Source: Erythrobacteraceae bacterium
Lineage (GTDB): Bacteria; Pseudomonadota; Alphaproteobacteria; Sphingomonadales; Sphingomonadaceae
Reading direction: 5' to 3'
Length of the DNA stretch: 39,262 bases
Assembly (NCBI GenBank): GCA_947479055.1
Contig: CANJYE010000028.1
Location: forward strand, 1-39,262
Positions 16,498 to 24,606 of the stretch are shown here, piece after piece. The translations under genes were made by a program, and so were the position numbers. Below the pieces are notes generated by a model, which searched no databases, was not told the DNA's origin, and saw nothing but the letters and a program-made list of their open reading frames with translations. Positions within the stretch are counted from its first letter, which is position 1, and each line of letters begins with the position of its first letter.

Positions 16498-17274
16498 TCA
16501 GATCCAGATTCCGCCGCTGGCGTCGATTGCCTGACCGGTGACCCAGCGCCCGTCCGGTCCCGCCACCATCGCGATCACATCCGCCACGTCTTCTGGCGTG
16601 CCCATCCGGGCAAGCGAGGTTTCGCCGATCATCCAGTTCATCACGTCCGGGTTGTCGCGGTGGGCATCCAGCATCTCGGTGTCGGTCACGCCGGGCACCA
16701 CGGTGTTGACCGTGATCCCGCGCGGGCCGAGGTGGCGGGCCAGCGCCAGCGTCAGGCTGGTGAGCGCGCCCTTGGTGGCGGCATAGGCGGGATCGAAGGG
16801 ATAGCCGTGCCGGGCGGCGATCGCGCCGACGAAGATCAGCCGCCCTCCGTCCGCCATCCGCTCCGCCGCCGCTTGGGCGATGAAGAAGGGCGCGCGCAGA
16901 TTGGTGGCGATGGTCTGGTCGAAAGCGGCCGCCGTCGCCACGTCGAGCGAACCGGCGATGCCATGGACGGCGGCGTTGTTGACCACGATGTCCAGCGGCA
17001 ATTCGCCGCGCCAGTGATCGATCTCGGCGAACATCGCAGCCACCACTCCAAGATCGGCGATGTCGCCCTGGAGGACCAGCGCTTCGCCACCATGTTCGCG
17101 GATCTGGAGAGCCACTTCCTCCGCTTCCTCGCGGCGGCTGCGGCAATGGACCGCCACGCGCGCCCCGTCGCGCGCCAGCCGTAGCGCCACCGCCCGGCCG
17201 ATGCCGCGCGACGAACCGGTGACCAGCGCGGTCTTGCCCTTGAGTGGATGTGCCGCCTTGGCTGAATGAGGCAT
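16498..17274 (-). CDS. SDR-family oxidoreductase lacking the catalytic Ser
   Basis: A 258-residue short-chain dehydrogenase/reductase fold. The cofactor motif is TGSSRGIG, the NNAG region reads VVNNAAVHG, and the active-site YAATK is present. The serine expected 13 residues before the Tyr is alanine: the segment reads IFVGAIAARHG where most SDRs have ISS. It may therefore be slow, use another residue, or act as a dehydratase/isomerase-type or non-catalytic partner (inference). The start at 17274 has GAGGAA about 11 bases upstream; longer starts reach 17346. It heads the minus-strand operon with the quinone oxidoreductase and CoA ligase and diverges from the MBL-fold gene across 105 bases containing a strong dyad. 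Confidence 0.9.
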   Translation of the reverse strand: MPHSAKAAHPLKGKTALVTGSSRGIGRAVALRLARDGARVAVHCRSRREEAEEVALQIREHGGEALVLQGDIADLGVVAAMFAEIDHWRGELPLDIVVNNAAVHGIAGSLDVATAAAFDQTIATNLRAPFFIAQAAAERMADGGRLIFVGAIAARHGYPFDPAYAATKGALTSLTLALARHLGPRGITVNTVVPGVTDTEMLDAHRDNPDVMNWMIGETSLARMGTPEDVADVIAMVAGPDGRWVTGQAIDASGGIWI

Positions 17275-17316
17275 GGCCGGTTGTTCCTCTTCCCGATTGA
17301 AGTTGTTACGCCATGC

Positions 17317-17343
17317 ATTGCCTGAAAGCGCGCGACAGGCAAT
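17317..17343. promoter_or_regulatory. Perfect 8-bp inverted repeat, candidate operator
   Basis: ATTGCCTG (17317-17324) is mirrored exactly by CAGGCAAT (17336-17343) with an 11-base spacer. The dyad is centred in the 105-base divergent promoter region between the SDR/oxidoreductase/ligase operon and the MBL/cupin operon. Its position and symmetry suit a dimeric repressor or activator controlling both. No regulator gene adjoins it, so one of the three regulators in the window may act here in trans. Confidence 0.5.
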
Positions 17344-17379
17344 CATTTGCTGCTAGCATTGCGGGCGGGAGACAAGACG

Positions 17380-18258
17380 ATGGCAATGATCAGGATTGGA
17401 GATCTGCGGATTGACCGGGTAGAGGAGCTGTGCGGCGCTTTCGTCGGGCCGGACGAGTTTCTGGATGGCATCCCGCGCGCAGTGCTGGCGCGCGATCCGG
17501 CCTGGCTGGCGCGCCACGGGATGGACATGGCCAGCGGCAACCTCGTCACCAGCATCCACAGTTGGATCGTCCGCACCCGCCACCACAACATCCTGATCGA
17601 CACCTGTTACGGCAATCACAAGGACCGGGGCGAAGGCCATCTCGGCACCAATCTCCAGACCGACTGGCTGGACCGGCTGGCCGTTCAGGGGCTGAGGCCA
17701 GAGGACATCCACTTCGTGATGTGCACCCACCTCCATGCCGACCATGTCGGCTGGAACACCCGGCTGATCGACGGACGCTGGGTCCCGACCTTTCCCAACG
17801 CCCGCTACATCTTCGCGCGCAAGGAATATGAGCACTGGCACCCGGAAATGGGCGCGGCCACCTTCTTTGGCGAAGGCCCGGCCTTCATCGACAGCGTGCT
17901 GCCCTGTGTCGAGGCGGGCCTCGCGGCCATTGTCGAGGATGGCTACACCGTGGACGACCAGCTGACCGTGGAGGCCGCCCCCGGCCACACCCCCGGCACC
18001 TGCGTGATCCGCGCGCACAGCCAGGGGAAGGGCGGGTTGTTCGTGGGCGATTGCATGCATTCGCCGCTGCAGGTGGCCTGTCCCGACGTCAATTCGCTCG
18101 CCTGCGAGGATCCGGCCCAGGCCCGCGCCACCCGCCGCCGCCTGCTGGGCGATTGCGCCGAACATGGTCATCTGCTGCTGCCGGCCCATTTCCCACCGCC
18201 CTTTGCCGGGCATGTGAAAGCAGCTGGCGACGCATTTGAATATTTCCCGCTCGGCTGA
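17380..18258 (+). CDS. Metallo-beta-lactamase-fold hydrolase
   Basis: A 292-residue MBL-fold protein. Zinc ligands are visible in order: THLHADH (116-122: His117, His119, Asp121, His122), a later APGHTPG histidine, the bridging Asp of VGDCMHS, and the C-terminal LPAHF histidine. This is the lactonase/quorum-quenching or thioester-hydrolase-like branch (AhlD-like). It would hydrolyse a lactone or ester, for example after ring oxidation, but the substrate is unknown. The start is the ATG at 17380 with GGGAG about 8 bases upstream; a second ATG lies two codons later. It is followed 34 bases later by the cupin gene, and it diverges from the SDR/oxidoreductase/ligase operon. Confidence 0.9.
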   Translation: MAMIRIGDLRIDRVEELCGAFVGPDEFLDGIPRAVLARDPAWLARHGMDMASGNLVTSIHSWIVRTRHHNILIDTCYGNHKDRGEGHLGTNLQTDWLDRLAVQGLRPEDIHFVMCTHLHADHVGWNTRLIDGRWVPTFPNARYIFARKEYEHWHPEMGAATFFGEGPAFIDSVLPCVEAGLAAIVEDGYTVDDQLTVEAAPGHTPGTCVIRAHSQGKGGLFVGDCMHSPLQVACPDVNSLACEDPAQARATRRRLLGDCAEHGHLLLPAHFPPPFAGHVKAAGDAFEYFPLG

Positions 18259-18292
18259 TCGGGCGGAACGGACAACAGGAAGGGGAAGCAGG

Positions 18293-18793
18293 ATGGATCT
18301 GGACCGGCTGAATGTGGTGGTGGCGGGGCTGAACGCGGCGGGCGAGACCGTGTTTCTCGATCCCGGCCAGCCAGCGCGGATCACGATGCCCGGCATTGTC
18401 GATGTCGCCTATGTCTGGGGCACGCAGGGCGCGCCGGACCTCGCCCAAGGCATCGGCGCCCCGCCTGCAGATACCAGTTTTCCGCTGCCGGGCGGCACCC
18501 GCTTCGGGCTGATCTGCTTTCCCGCCCATTCCGCCGGGAAGCTCGACATCCATCAGTCACCGGGCGTGGAAGGCGTGGTGGTCGATGCCGACAATCCCGG
18601 CATGCACCAGTCGGACACGATCGACTACGAAGTAATCCTGTCGGGCAAGGTCGATATCGTCCTGCCCGGCGGCGATCGCCGCACGCTCGGGCCCGGCAGC
18701 ATGCTGGTGATGGGCGGCGTCGATCACGCCTGGGAGAACATCTATGACGAGCCCTGCATTTACGCCGCGATCCTGATCGGGGCGAAGCGTTAG
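18293..18793 (+). CDS. Cupin-domain protein
   Basis: A 166-residue protein ending in a cupin barrel. The C-terminal half has DTIDYEVILSGKVDIVLPGG followed by LGPGSMLVMGGVDHAWEN, matching the two cupin motifs with only one clear metal histidine in the second (DHAWEN) and an Asp/Glu pair in the first. The upstream HQSPGVEGVVVDADNPGMHQS segment adds histidines. Cupins of this type are often dioxygenases, isomerases or binding proteins. AGGGGAAGCAGG precedes the ATG at 18293. Its stop codon overlaps that of the convergent SDR gene by four bases (18790-18793). Confidence 0.85.
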   Translation: MDLDRLNVVVAGLNAAGETVFLDPGQPARITMPGIVDVAYVWGTQGAPDLAQGIGAPPADTSFPLPGGTRFGLICFPAHSAGKLDIHQSPGVEGVVVDADNPGMHQSDTIDYEVILSGKVDIVLPGGDRRTLGPGSMLVMGGVDHAWENIYDEPCIYAAILIGAKR

Positions 18794-19641
18794 GGCACCT
18801 TGCCCGCCAAGACCTTGGCTACGGCTTCCGGCCCATACATTTCAGCCAGAAGATCGGTGTTTGCCGGGTTCTTGCGCAGCAGCCCGCCGCCATCGACTGC
18901 AATGATCTGGCCTGTCACCCACGAGGATTCGGGCCCGGCGAGATAGCGCACGGCTGCGGCAATATCGGCTGGCACGCCGGTGCGGCCGAGTGGCACTTCG
19001 GGCAGCACCGCCTCCACCATCCGGGCCTGCGCTTCCGGGCTGCCGTTGGCGGCAGTCAGCGTCATGCCCGGCCGCACCGCGTTGACCCGGATCCCGGCCG
19101 CGCCCAGTTCCTCGGCAGCGGCCTGCACCAGCTGTTCGACCCCCGCCTTGCCGACCATGTAGGGCGCCATCCACGGGGTGACGCTGCCTGCCGCGGTGGA
19201 GGAAATGCAGGTGATCGAACCGCCCCGTTCCAGCAATGGCGCGCCGTGGCGGATGGCGAGGAAAGTCGGCACGACGTTGAGTTCCACCACTTTCATGAAG
19301 CTGGCCACATCATGCATCAGGATCGGGCGGAACCGGCCACCGCCGATGCCCTGGACGATCATGTCGAGCCGCCCCGCCATGCCATGTGCGGCTTCGAGCG
19401 CGGCTGTGACATCGTCCGCCAGCAGGCCATTGCCGGTGAATATCTCGACCCGCGCGCCGGGCACCGCGCCGACCAGCCGCGCCCGCGCCGCTTCGAGCGC
19501 GTCGGCCTGGCGGTCCATCAGCAGCACGGCGGCGCCATCCTCGATCAGCCGCAGCGCGCTTTCAGAGCAGATACCGCCTGCCCCGCCAATTACGATCGCC
19601 GATTGGCCGGCGAGGCGGCCATTGCCGGGCACAACGCTCAT
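18790..19641 (-). CDS. Divergent SDR-family protein (paralogue A)
   Basis: A 283-residue SDR-like protein. The cofactor motif is atypical (IGGAGGICSES rather than TGxxxGIG), and the NNAG element is replaced by MIVQGIGGGRFRPI. Catalytic residues are otherwise present: ISS with Ser 13 residues before the Tyr, and YMVGK. It closes with SWVTGQIIAVDGG and a distinctive LLRKNPANTDLLAEMYGPEAVAKV tail. A close paralogue of identical length lies at 25847. It starts with an ATGA overlap on the stop of TetR 2, so it is translated from the same transcript, and it overlaps the cupin gene stop. Confidence 0.88.
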   Translation of the reverse strand: MSVVPGNGRLAGQSAIVIGGAGGICSESALRLIEDGAAVLLMDRQADALEAARARLVGAVPGARVEIFTGNGLLADDVTAALEAAHGMAGRLDMIVQGIGGGRFRPILMHDVASFMKVVELNVVPTFLAIRHGAPLLERGGSITCISSTAAGSVTPWMAPYMVGKAGVEQLVQAAAEELGAAGIRVNAVRPGMTLTAANGSPEAQARMVEAVLPEVPLGRTGVPADIAAAVRYLAGPESSWVTGQIIAVDGGGLLRKNPANTDLLAEMYGPEAVAKVLAGKVP

Positions 19642-20360
19642 TGCACAGGCTGCCAGCGGCGATTGGCGGGATTGTTGAGCCAATCCTCGATCTCGTGCGC
19701 TGCCTCCGGCACGAGGATGCCCATCAGGATCGAGCCATTGGCCAGCACGAGCCGCTCGTACAATCTCTCGATATCGTCGTTTTCCGCCCATTCGAGCATG
19801 GCAAAAGTGATGCAGGAGGCGATCTGTTCGGCCGCGATGGCGGGATCGATGCAAGGCTTCAGCAGGCCCCGCCGCGCTATCGAGCGCAGGTTCTGGGCCT
19901 TGAGATCGGTGCCGAACTTGAGCAGCGAATCGCGCAGCGGCCATTTGGGCGAAAACGCCGCCCGCATGTATTCGCGCATGAATTCCGGCCGGTCGATCGC
20001 GCTCTGGCAATAAGAGATCGCCAGCAGCAGAAACAGACCCGGGTCCTGCGTCTGCGACATGGCATAGGAATCGATCATCACAGTATGCTGGTTCATCGCC
20101 GCGCGCAGCAGCTCGGTCTTATGGCCGAAGCTGTTGTGGATGGTCTGGGCGGTCAGGGCACAGGCATCGGCGACCGAGCGGATCGTGAACTTTTCGTGCC
20201 CTTCGCTCGCCAGCATCCGCCGGGTGGCGGCCAGAATCGCGGCGCGGCGGCGATGCTGCGCGCCATGTTCGCTCAGATCGCCGAACCGCCTGGGATTGAG
20301 CGTGAAGCCGACCACCGGCTCGAAGGGGTCGGGAATTCCCGATTTGACGACCAGTGACAT
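19638..20360 (-). CDS. TetR-family transcriptional regulator (2)
   Basis: A 240-residue TetR regulator. Helix-turn-helix: RRRAAILAATRRMLASEG and the recognition region IRSVADACALTAQTIHNSFGHK (about 35-85). The ligand-binding C-terminal domain includes ISYCQSAIDRPEFMREYMRAAF and a terminal IEDWLNNPANRRW. The start at 20360 follows GGAGAGG; an upstream frame runs to 20531. It is translationally coupled by ATGA to the SDR gene and diverges from the DUF1214/sulfotransferase operon, so both are probable targets. Its N-terminal extension (about 35 residues) has a DPFEPVVGF element similar in style to that of TetR 1. Confidence 0.92.
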   Translation of the reverse strand: MSLVVKSGIPDPFEPVVGFTLNPRRFGDLSEHGAQHRRRAAILAATRRMLASEGHEKFTIRSVADACALTAQTIHNSFGHKTELLRAAMNQHTVMIDSYAMSQTQDPGLFLLLAISYCQSAIDRPEFMREYMRAAFSPKWPLRDSLLKFGTDLKAQNLRSIARRGLLKPCIDPAIAAEQIASCITFAMLEWAENDDIERLYERLVLANGSILMGILVPEAAHEIEDWLNNPANRRWQPVQ

Positions 20361-20393
20361 AGGAATGCCTCTCCGCGTGAAACCCGGCCTTTC

Positions 20394-20414
20394 CTGCCGG
20401 ACATTCTTCGGCAG
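20394..20414. promoter_or_regulatory. Inverted repeat in TetR2/DUF1214 gap
   Basis: CTGCCG (20394-20399) is mirrored by CGGCAG (20409-20414) with a 9-base spacer, about 35 bases upstream of the TetR 2 start in the 222-base divergent region. It could be an operator for TetR 2; the arms are short. No clear -35/-10 pair is visible elsewhere in this gap. Confidence 0.3.
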
Positions 20415-20582
20415 ACCTGTCAGACCGATCAGGGGCCGAGTCAAGCGCGCCCTGCCGCCCGGCGGGATCGCCGCAGACCATTCGGCCCGCAACAATTTGA
20501 TGGCACACCCCCGAATATAAAAGCTTGGCAAGCCGCCCTTCCCCGCCGCATGTTAGGAGGAGAGGAATTTCGGGAGAGAGAG

Positions 20583-21764
20583 ATGAGCAATACCCTCAAG
20601 AGCTGGGACCATTATGTCGACCTGCTGAAGCCGGCCGGCACCGATCTGCTGAAGCTGCTGTGGAAGCCGGAGGACGAGCAGTACAAGGCCGACCTCTATC
20701 GCCAGCTGGTGATGAACATCAGCTACGCCTATTTCCAGTATTTCCAGTCGAACAGCGACCATCCGGAATTCATGCCGCTGTGGAACTCGGTGTTCCTGCT
20801 CCAGCCCAACCCCGACGACGTCTATTATTACGCCCCGCTGGACGGGACGAAGCGTTACCGCATCGTCGGGGATCGCGGCTCGATCTACATGATCATGTTC
20901 CAGTTCGGCCGGGGCATGATGGGCATGGTCGACACGGTCGGCCAGCAACATTCGAGCTTCCTCAATGACGACGAGATCAAGGTGGGGCCGGATGGTAAGT
21001 TCGAGATCCTGCTCTCCGCCACGCCGCCCGAGCCCGGTTTCACCGGCACCTGGCACAAGATCCAGGAGGATGTGGATTACACCATCGTCCGCATGCGCTC
21101 CTACGATTGGGGCAACGAGACCGACACGCGCATGGCGATCGAATGCCTCGACGCGCCGCTGGTCAAGCGCCGGATGCCGGTGGAAGAAATCGACCAGCGG
21201 ATGGAACGTGCGCTGACCCTGTCAGAGCGGCTGTCCACCCTGTTCCTGGGCCTGCAGAACGCCACGCTGGAGCGCTGCGGCACCAACAAGTTCGAGTTCC
21301 AGACTTATGGTGGCATCGGTCTGGTCCGGCAGTTCTACTGGGTGTGCTGCTTCGAGATGGACGATGACGAGGCGCTGATCGTCGAGACCGAGCTCCCCGA
21401 CAACCCCCGCTACTGGAACATCCAGGTCAACGACCCCTATTTCAACGCGGTCGAATATGTCTATCGCCAGGCCAGCCTCAACGGCCACCAGGCCCGGCTG
21501 GACAGCGACGGCAAGTTCCGCGCGGTTCTGTCGAAGACCGATCCCGGCGTGCCCAACTGGCTCGACAGCGGCGATTTCACCGAAGGCATGCTGATGGGCC
21601 GCTGGACCCAGTGCGACACTGCCCCGCTGCCGGAACTCAAGCGCGTCAAGCTGGCCGACCTGCGCCAGCATCTGCCCGCCGATACCCCGGTGGTGAGCGA
21701 GGCGGAACGCCGCGAGGTGCTGAGCAAGCGCCGCCTTGGTGCGCAGATGCGCCGCCGGTGGTGA
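20583..21764 (+). CDS. DUF1214-type protein
   Basis: A 393-residue soluble protein with no signal peptide. The N-terminal part (about 1-100) contains YRQLVMNISYAYFQYFQ and NPDDVYYYAPLDGTKRYRIVG. The C-terminal part contains RYWNIQVNDPYFNAVEYVYR and FRAVLSKTDPGVPNWLDSGD, which look like a DUF1214 domain, a beta-rich fold of unknown activity. The N-to-C arrangement resembles uncharacterised sphingomonad and mycobacterial proteins found beside sulfotransferases. GGGAGAGAG precedes the ATG at 20583. It is the first gene of a plus-strand operon with the sulfotransferase and zinc dehydrogenase, opposite TetR 2. Confidence 0.7.
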   Translation: MSNTLKSWDHYVDLLKPAGTDLLKLLWKPEDEQYKADLYRQLVMNISYAYFQYFQSNSDHPEFMPLWNSVFLLQPNPDDVYYYAPLDGTKRYRIVGDRGSIYMIMFQFGRGMMGMVDTVGQQHSSFLNDDEIKVGPDGKFEILLSATPPEPGFTGTWHKIQEDVDYTIVRMRSYDWGNETDTRMAIECLDAPLVKRRMPVEEIDQRMERALTLSERLSTLFLGLQNATLERCGTNKFEFQTYGGIGLVRQFYWVCCFEMDDDEALIVETELPDNPRYWNIQVNDPYFNAVEYVYRQASLNGHQARLDSDGKFRAVLSKTDPGVPNWLDSGDFTEGMLMGRWTQCDTAPLPELKRVKLADLRQHLPADTPVVSEAERREVLSKRRLGAQMRRRW

Positions 21765-21769
21765 CAGCA

Positions 21770-22966
21770 ATGTCCGAGAAAGCGTGGAAGTCTCCAGAGA
21801 AGTTCCGGGAAAGCTGGGATTACCTCCACGAGGCGTGCATCGCCCGCAGTGGGGGGCTGACCGATTTCGGCACTGACGATTACAGCACGGGCCTTTCGGT
21901 CCTGCTGCAATCGCTCGACATCGATCCTCATTTTTCGCCGGTGGGCCGGGAAATGGCATGGGACACCGTGGTCACCTACATGACCGCGCGGCTCTATGCG
22001 GCCGAAAACTGGAAGCGCTATCCCGAATGGAAGGCCTTCCAGTTGAAGGCCCCGATCCTGATCTGCGGCCACCCGCGCACAGGCACCACCGTGCTGCACA
22101 AGCTGATGAGCGCCGACCCGCAGTTCCAGGGCATCCAGAACTGGCTGACCAAGGCCCCCCAGCCCCGCCCCCCGCGTGCGGAATGGGCCGACCATCCCGC
22201 CTATCAGCGTTCGGTGCAATGGCTGGCCAACCAGCATGCGGCCTCCCCCGACATCGCCAATGCGCATCTGGTGGTGGCCGACGAGGTGGACGAGGAGAAC
22301 GAGATCCAGGCCGGCACCATGGCCAGCAACATCTTCGCCTCAATCTGGTATTGCGGGGGCTATGACGCATGGTGGGCCAGCCGCCCCGAACAGCCCGACG
22401 TGATGCGCGAGATGGATATACTGAAGCTGATCGGCTGCCACGAACCAGACAAGCCGTTCCTGCTCAAGAATCCTGCCACCATTGGCCAGCTCGATTACTG
22501 GTTCGAACAGGTACCCGATGTCCGGGTGATCCAGACCCACCGCGATCCGTTGAAAGCGGTGCCATCCATCGCCAGTACGATCCATTTCTACAAGACCGCG
22601 CATGAAGCCGACGGAGCGAAGCTGACCCAGCAGATCCTCGGGCCCCGCGAGTTGGAAAAATGGGCGATCATGGTTGATCGCGGGCTGGCCACGCGGGCGA
22701 GGTTGCCGGAGCGCGAAGGCCAGTTCTTCGATCTCCATCACCATGAACTGCACGCGAAGCCGATGGAGACCATCGGCCGCATCTACGATCATTTCGGCCT
22801 CGTCATGAGCGCCGAGGCCGAGAGCGCCATCGCCGCCCGGATCGACCGGAACCCGGAAGGTCATGGCCTGCACAGATACGACATGGCGGATTTCGGCCTG
22901 ACCCCTTCGATGATCCTTGACCGGCACGCCGCCTACATCGAAAAGTTCGGGCTCAACAGGAAGTAA
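21770..22966 (+). CDS. PAPS-dependent sulfotransferase family protein
   Basis: A 398-residue protein of the Sulfotransfer_3-type. The 5'-phosphosulfate loop is ILICGHPRTGTT (96-107), and the 3'-phosphate segment is VIQTHRDPLKAVPSIAS (253-269), with KPFLLKNPATIGQLDYWF before it. This matches cytosolic sulfotransferases transferring a sulfo group from PAPS to a hydroxyl. The start at 21770 has no clear Shine-Dalgarno but is 5 bases after the DUF1214 stop, so re-initiation is likely. A catabolic cluster rarely carries a sulfotransferase; it might sulfate an alcohol intermediate or use a different nucleotide-dependent reaction (inference). Confidence 0.88.
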   Translation: MSEKAWKSPEKFRESWDYLHEACIARSGGLTDFGTDDYSTGLSVLLQSLDIDPHFSPVGREMAWDTVVTYMTARLYAAENWKRYPEWKAFQLKAPILICGHPRTGTTVLHKLMSADPQFQGIQNWLTKAPQPRPPRAEWADHPAYQRSVQWLANQHAASPDIANAHLVVADEVDEENEIQAGTMASNIFASIWYCGGYDAWWASRPEQPDVMREMDILKLIGCHEPDKPFLLKNPATIGQLDYWFEQVPDVRVIQTHRDPLKAVPSIASTIHFYKTAHEADGAKLTQQILGPRELEKWAIMVDRGLATRARLPEREGQFFDLHHHELHAKPMETIGRIYDHFGLVMSAEAESAIAARIDRNPEGHGLHRYDMADFGLTPSMILDRHAAYIEKFGLNRK

Positions 22967-22975
22967 GGGACAGGC

Positions 22976-23989
22976 ATGCGCGCAGCCGTTTTCAACAAGC
23001 CGGGTGAAAAGCTGGAAATCAGGGACGTGGCCGTGCCCGATCCGGGCGAAGGCGAGGTGCTGCTCCGCGTCCACCGCTGCGGCATCTGCGGCACCGATCT
23101 GCACATGACCGACGCGCACAATTCGATGTGCGCCCCGCCGGGCTATATCCTCGGCCATGAACGCAGCGCCGAAGTGGTGGCAGTCGGCAAGGGGGTGAAC
23201 CGGCTCAAGGTCGGCGATCATGTCGTGCCGCACCCGACCAAGGGCTGCGGGCAATGCGCCTCGTGCAAGGGCGGATCGCCCTATTTCTGCATCAACGGCC
23301 CGGTGCCGTGGTTCGGCGGCTTTGCCGAATACATGACCGCGCTGGATGCCAGCTGCGCGCGGCTGCCCAATACGCTGTCGCTGGACGATGCCGCGATCAT
23401 CGAACCGCTGGCCGTCGGCCTGCTGGGGATCGAGTGCAATCCGTTCGAGCCCGGCGCCAATATCGTCGTCATCGGCACCGGCCCGGTCGGCATCGCCGCC
23501 GCTTTCTGGGCGCGGCAGGCCAGCGCCGGCAAGATCGCCGCCGTCGCTTCCAGCCGCACGCGCGAGCATATCGCCCGGGCGGTCGGCGTCGATGCCTTCT
23601 TCACCACCGGGCCGGACCTGGTGGGCGAGTTGCACGAATATTTCGGCGGCATGCCCGATGTGGTGCTGGAATGCGCAGGCTTTCCCGGCGCGATCGAACT
23701 GGCTGTGAACATCGTGCGCCCCTGCGGATCGGTCAATGTGCTGGGCATCTGCGAACACCAGGACCCGTGGATGCCGGCGATGGCGGTCTACAAGCAGCTG
23801 CGCCTGCAATTCGCCGTCGGCACGCACCTCAAGATGTTCGAACACGCCGCCAACACGCTCGATCGCGGGATCGTCGATCCGCTGGCGATGATCACCGACA
23901 TCATTGCGTTCGAACAGCTGCCCGACGCTTTCGAAGCGCTGAAACAGCGCGGCGCGCAGTGCAAGGTGGTGCTCGACCCGAAGCTGTGA
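22976..23989 (+). CDS. Zinc-dependent medium-chain alcohol dehydrogenase
   Basis: A 337-residue MDR enzyme of the threonine/sorbitol dehydrogenase type. Catalytic zinc ligands: Cys38 (CGICGTD), His61-Glu62 (GHE) and Glu143 (IIEP). Structural zinc: Cys91, Cys94, Cys97 and Cys105. The NAD(P) motif is VIGTGPVG (165-172). It oxidises an alcohol to a ketone or aldehyde. It lies 9 bases after the sulfotransferase gene, completing the operon. It converges on the VOC gene. Confidence 0.93.
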   Translation: MRAAVFNKPGEKLEIRDVAVPDPGEGEVLLRVHRCGICGTDLHMTDAHNSMCAPPGYILGHERSAEVVAVGKGVNRLKVGDHVVPHPTKGCGQCASCKGGSPYFCINGPVPWFGGFAEYMTALDASCARLPNTLSLDDAAIIEPLAVGLLGIECNPFEPGANIVVIGTGPVGIAAAFWARQASAGKIAAVASSRTREHIARAVGVDAFFTTGPDLVGELHEYFGGMPDVVLECAGFPGAIELAVNIVRPCGSVNVLGICEHQDPWMPAMAVYKQLRLQFAVGTHLKMFEHAANTLDRGIVDPLAMITDIIAFEQLPDAFEALKQRGAQCKVVLDPKL

Positions 23990-23999
23990 CGATGTGAAC

Positions 24000-24032
24000 A
24001 GGGGGATACGATCCGACCAGATCGCACCCCCT
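24000..24032. terminator. Hairpin between convergent dehydrogenase and VOC genes
   Basis: AGGGGG (24000-24005) and CGATC (24009-24013) pair with GATCG (24020-24024) and CCCCCT (24027-24032) around a CGACCA loop, with a small internal loop. It sits in the 67-base gap between convergent stops, where a bidirectional terminator is expected, but neither strand has a good T-tract. Confidence 0.4.
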
Positions 24033-24056
24033 CATTCCTTCACGGATCGGGCGCTC

Positions 24057-24581
24057 TCAGCCGCCGACCAACCGCACCGGGTCCGAACCGTCCCAGTCGA
24101 TCGCCGCATCGGCGATCATCTTGAACATGCCTTCCACCGCCTCGTCATGCTGCATCACCTCGGTCATGCAGCCGATCAGGTGGCGGGTGTCGAAATAGGC
24201 GAAGCGCAGCGTGCCGAAAGTGGCCTGCACCGCCACTTCCACGCCCAGCGCAGCATAATGGGCGAATTCCTTGTCGAGATCGTCGGTGAAATAGCACTGG
24301 TGGTGATAGCCTTCCGTGCCTTCCGGATAGCTGTCGCGATACATGTTCGGCCCGGCGCTTTTCGGCTGGATCAGCTCGATCTGCACCGGCCCGGCCTGGC
24401 AGAAGGCGATGTCCATCGCCAGCTCGCCCGGCGCGCCGCGATAGATCACGTTCTCCGGCCGGCAGTCCTCCATGATGTAGAACGGGCCGATGTTGGTCGA
24501 ACTCATCCAGCGGTCGATCGCCGCGCGAAGATCATTCACCACATAGGCGGCCTGGGTAATCTGGTTGGTCTTTACGGCCAT
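24057..24581 (-). CDS. VOC (glyoxalase-fold) protein
   Basis: A 174-residue protein with the vicinal-oxygen-chelate pattern: ITQAAYVVNDLRAAIDRWM at the N-terminus, FCQAGPVQIELIQPKSAGP at the end of the first module, YHHQCYFTDDLDKEFAHYAALG opening the second and FAYFDTRHLIGCMTEVM near its end. The metal residues His (YHHQC) and Glu (IELI, TEVM) are in the right places. VOC enzymes include extradiol dioxygenases, epimerases and glyoxalases; the specific activity is open. GGGAGAG precedes the ATG at 24581. It is 25 bases downstream of the flavin monooxygenase gene on the same strand. Confidence 0.85.
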   Translation of the reverse strand: MAVKTNQITQAAYVVNDLRAAIDRWMSSTNIGPFYIMEDCRPENVIYRGAPGELAMDIAFCQAGPVQIELIQPKSAGPNMYRDSYPEGTEGYHHQCYFTDDLDKEFAHYAALGVEVAVQATFGTLRFAYFDTRHLIGCMTEVMQHDEAVEGMFKMIADAAIDWDGSDPVRLVGG

Positions 24582-24606
24582 GGTCTTCACTCTCCCGTCA
24601 GTTTTT

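Noticed and set aside
24000..24032. Strong intrinsic terminator between the dehydrogenase and VOC genes
   Set aside because: The hairpin is real but has an internal loop and no T-tract on either strand; kept only as a weak candidate.
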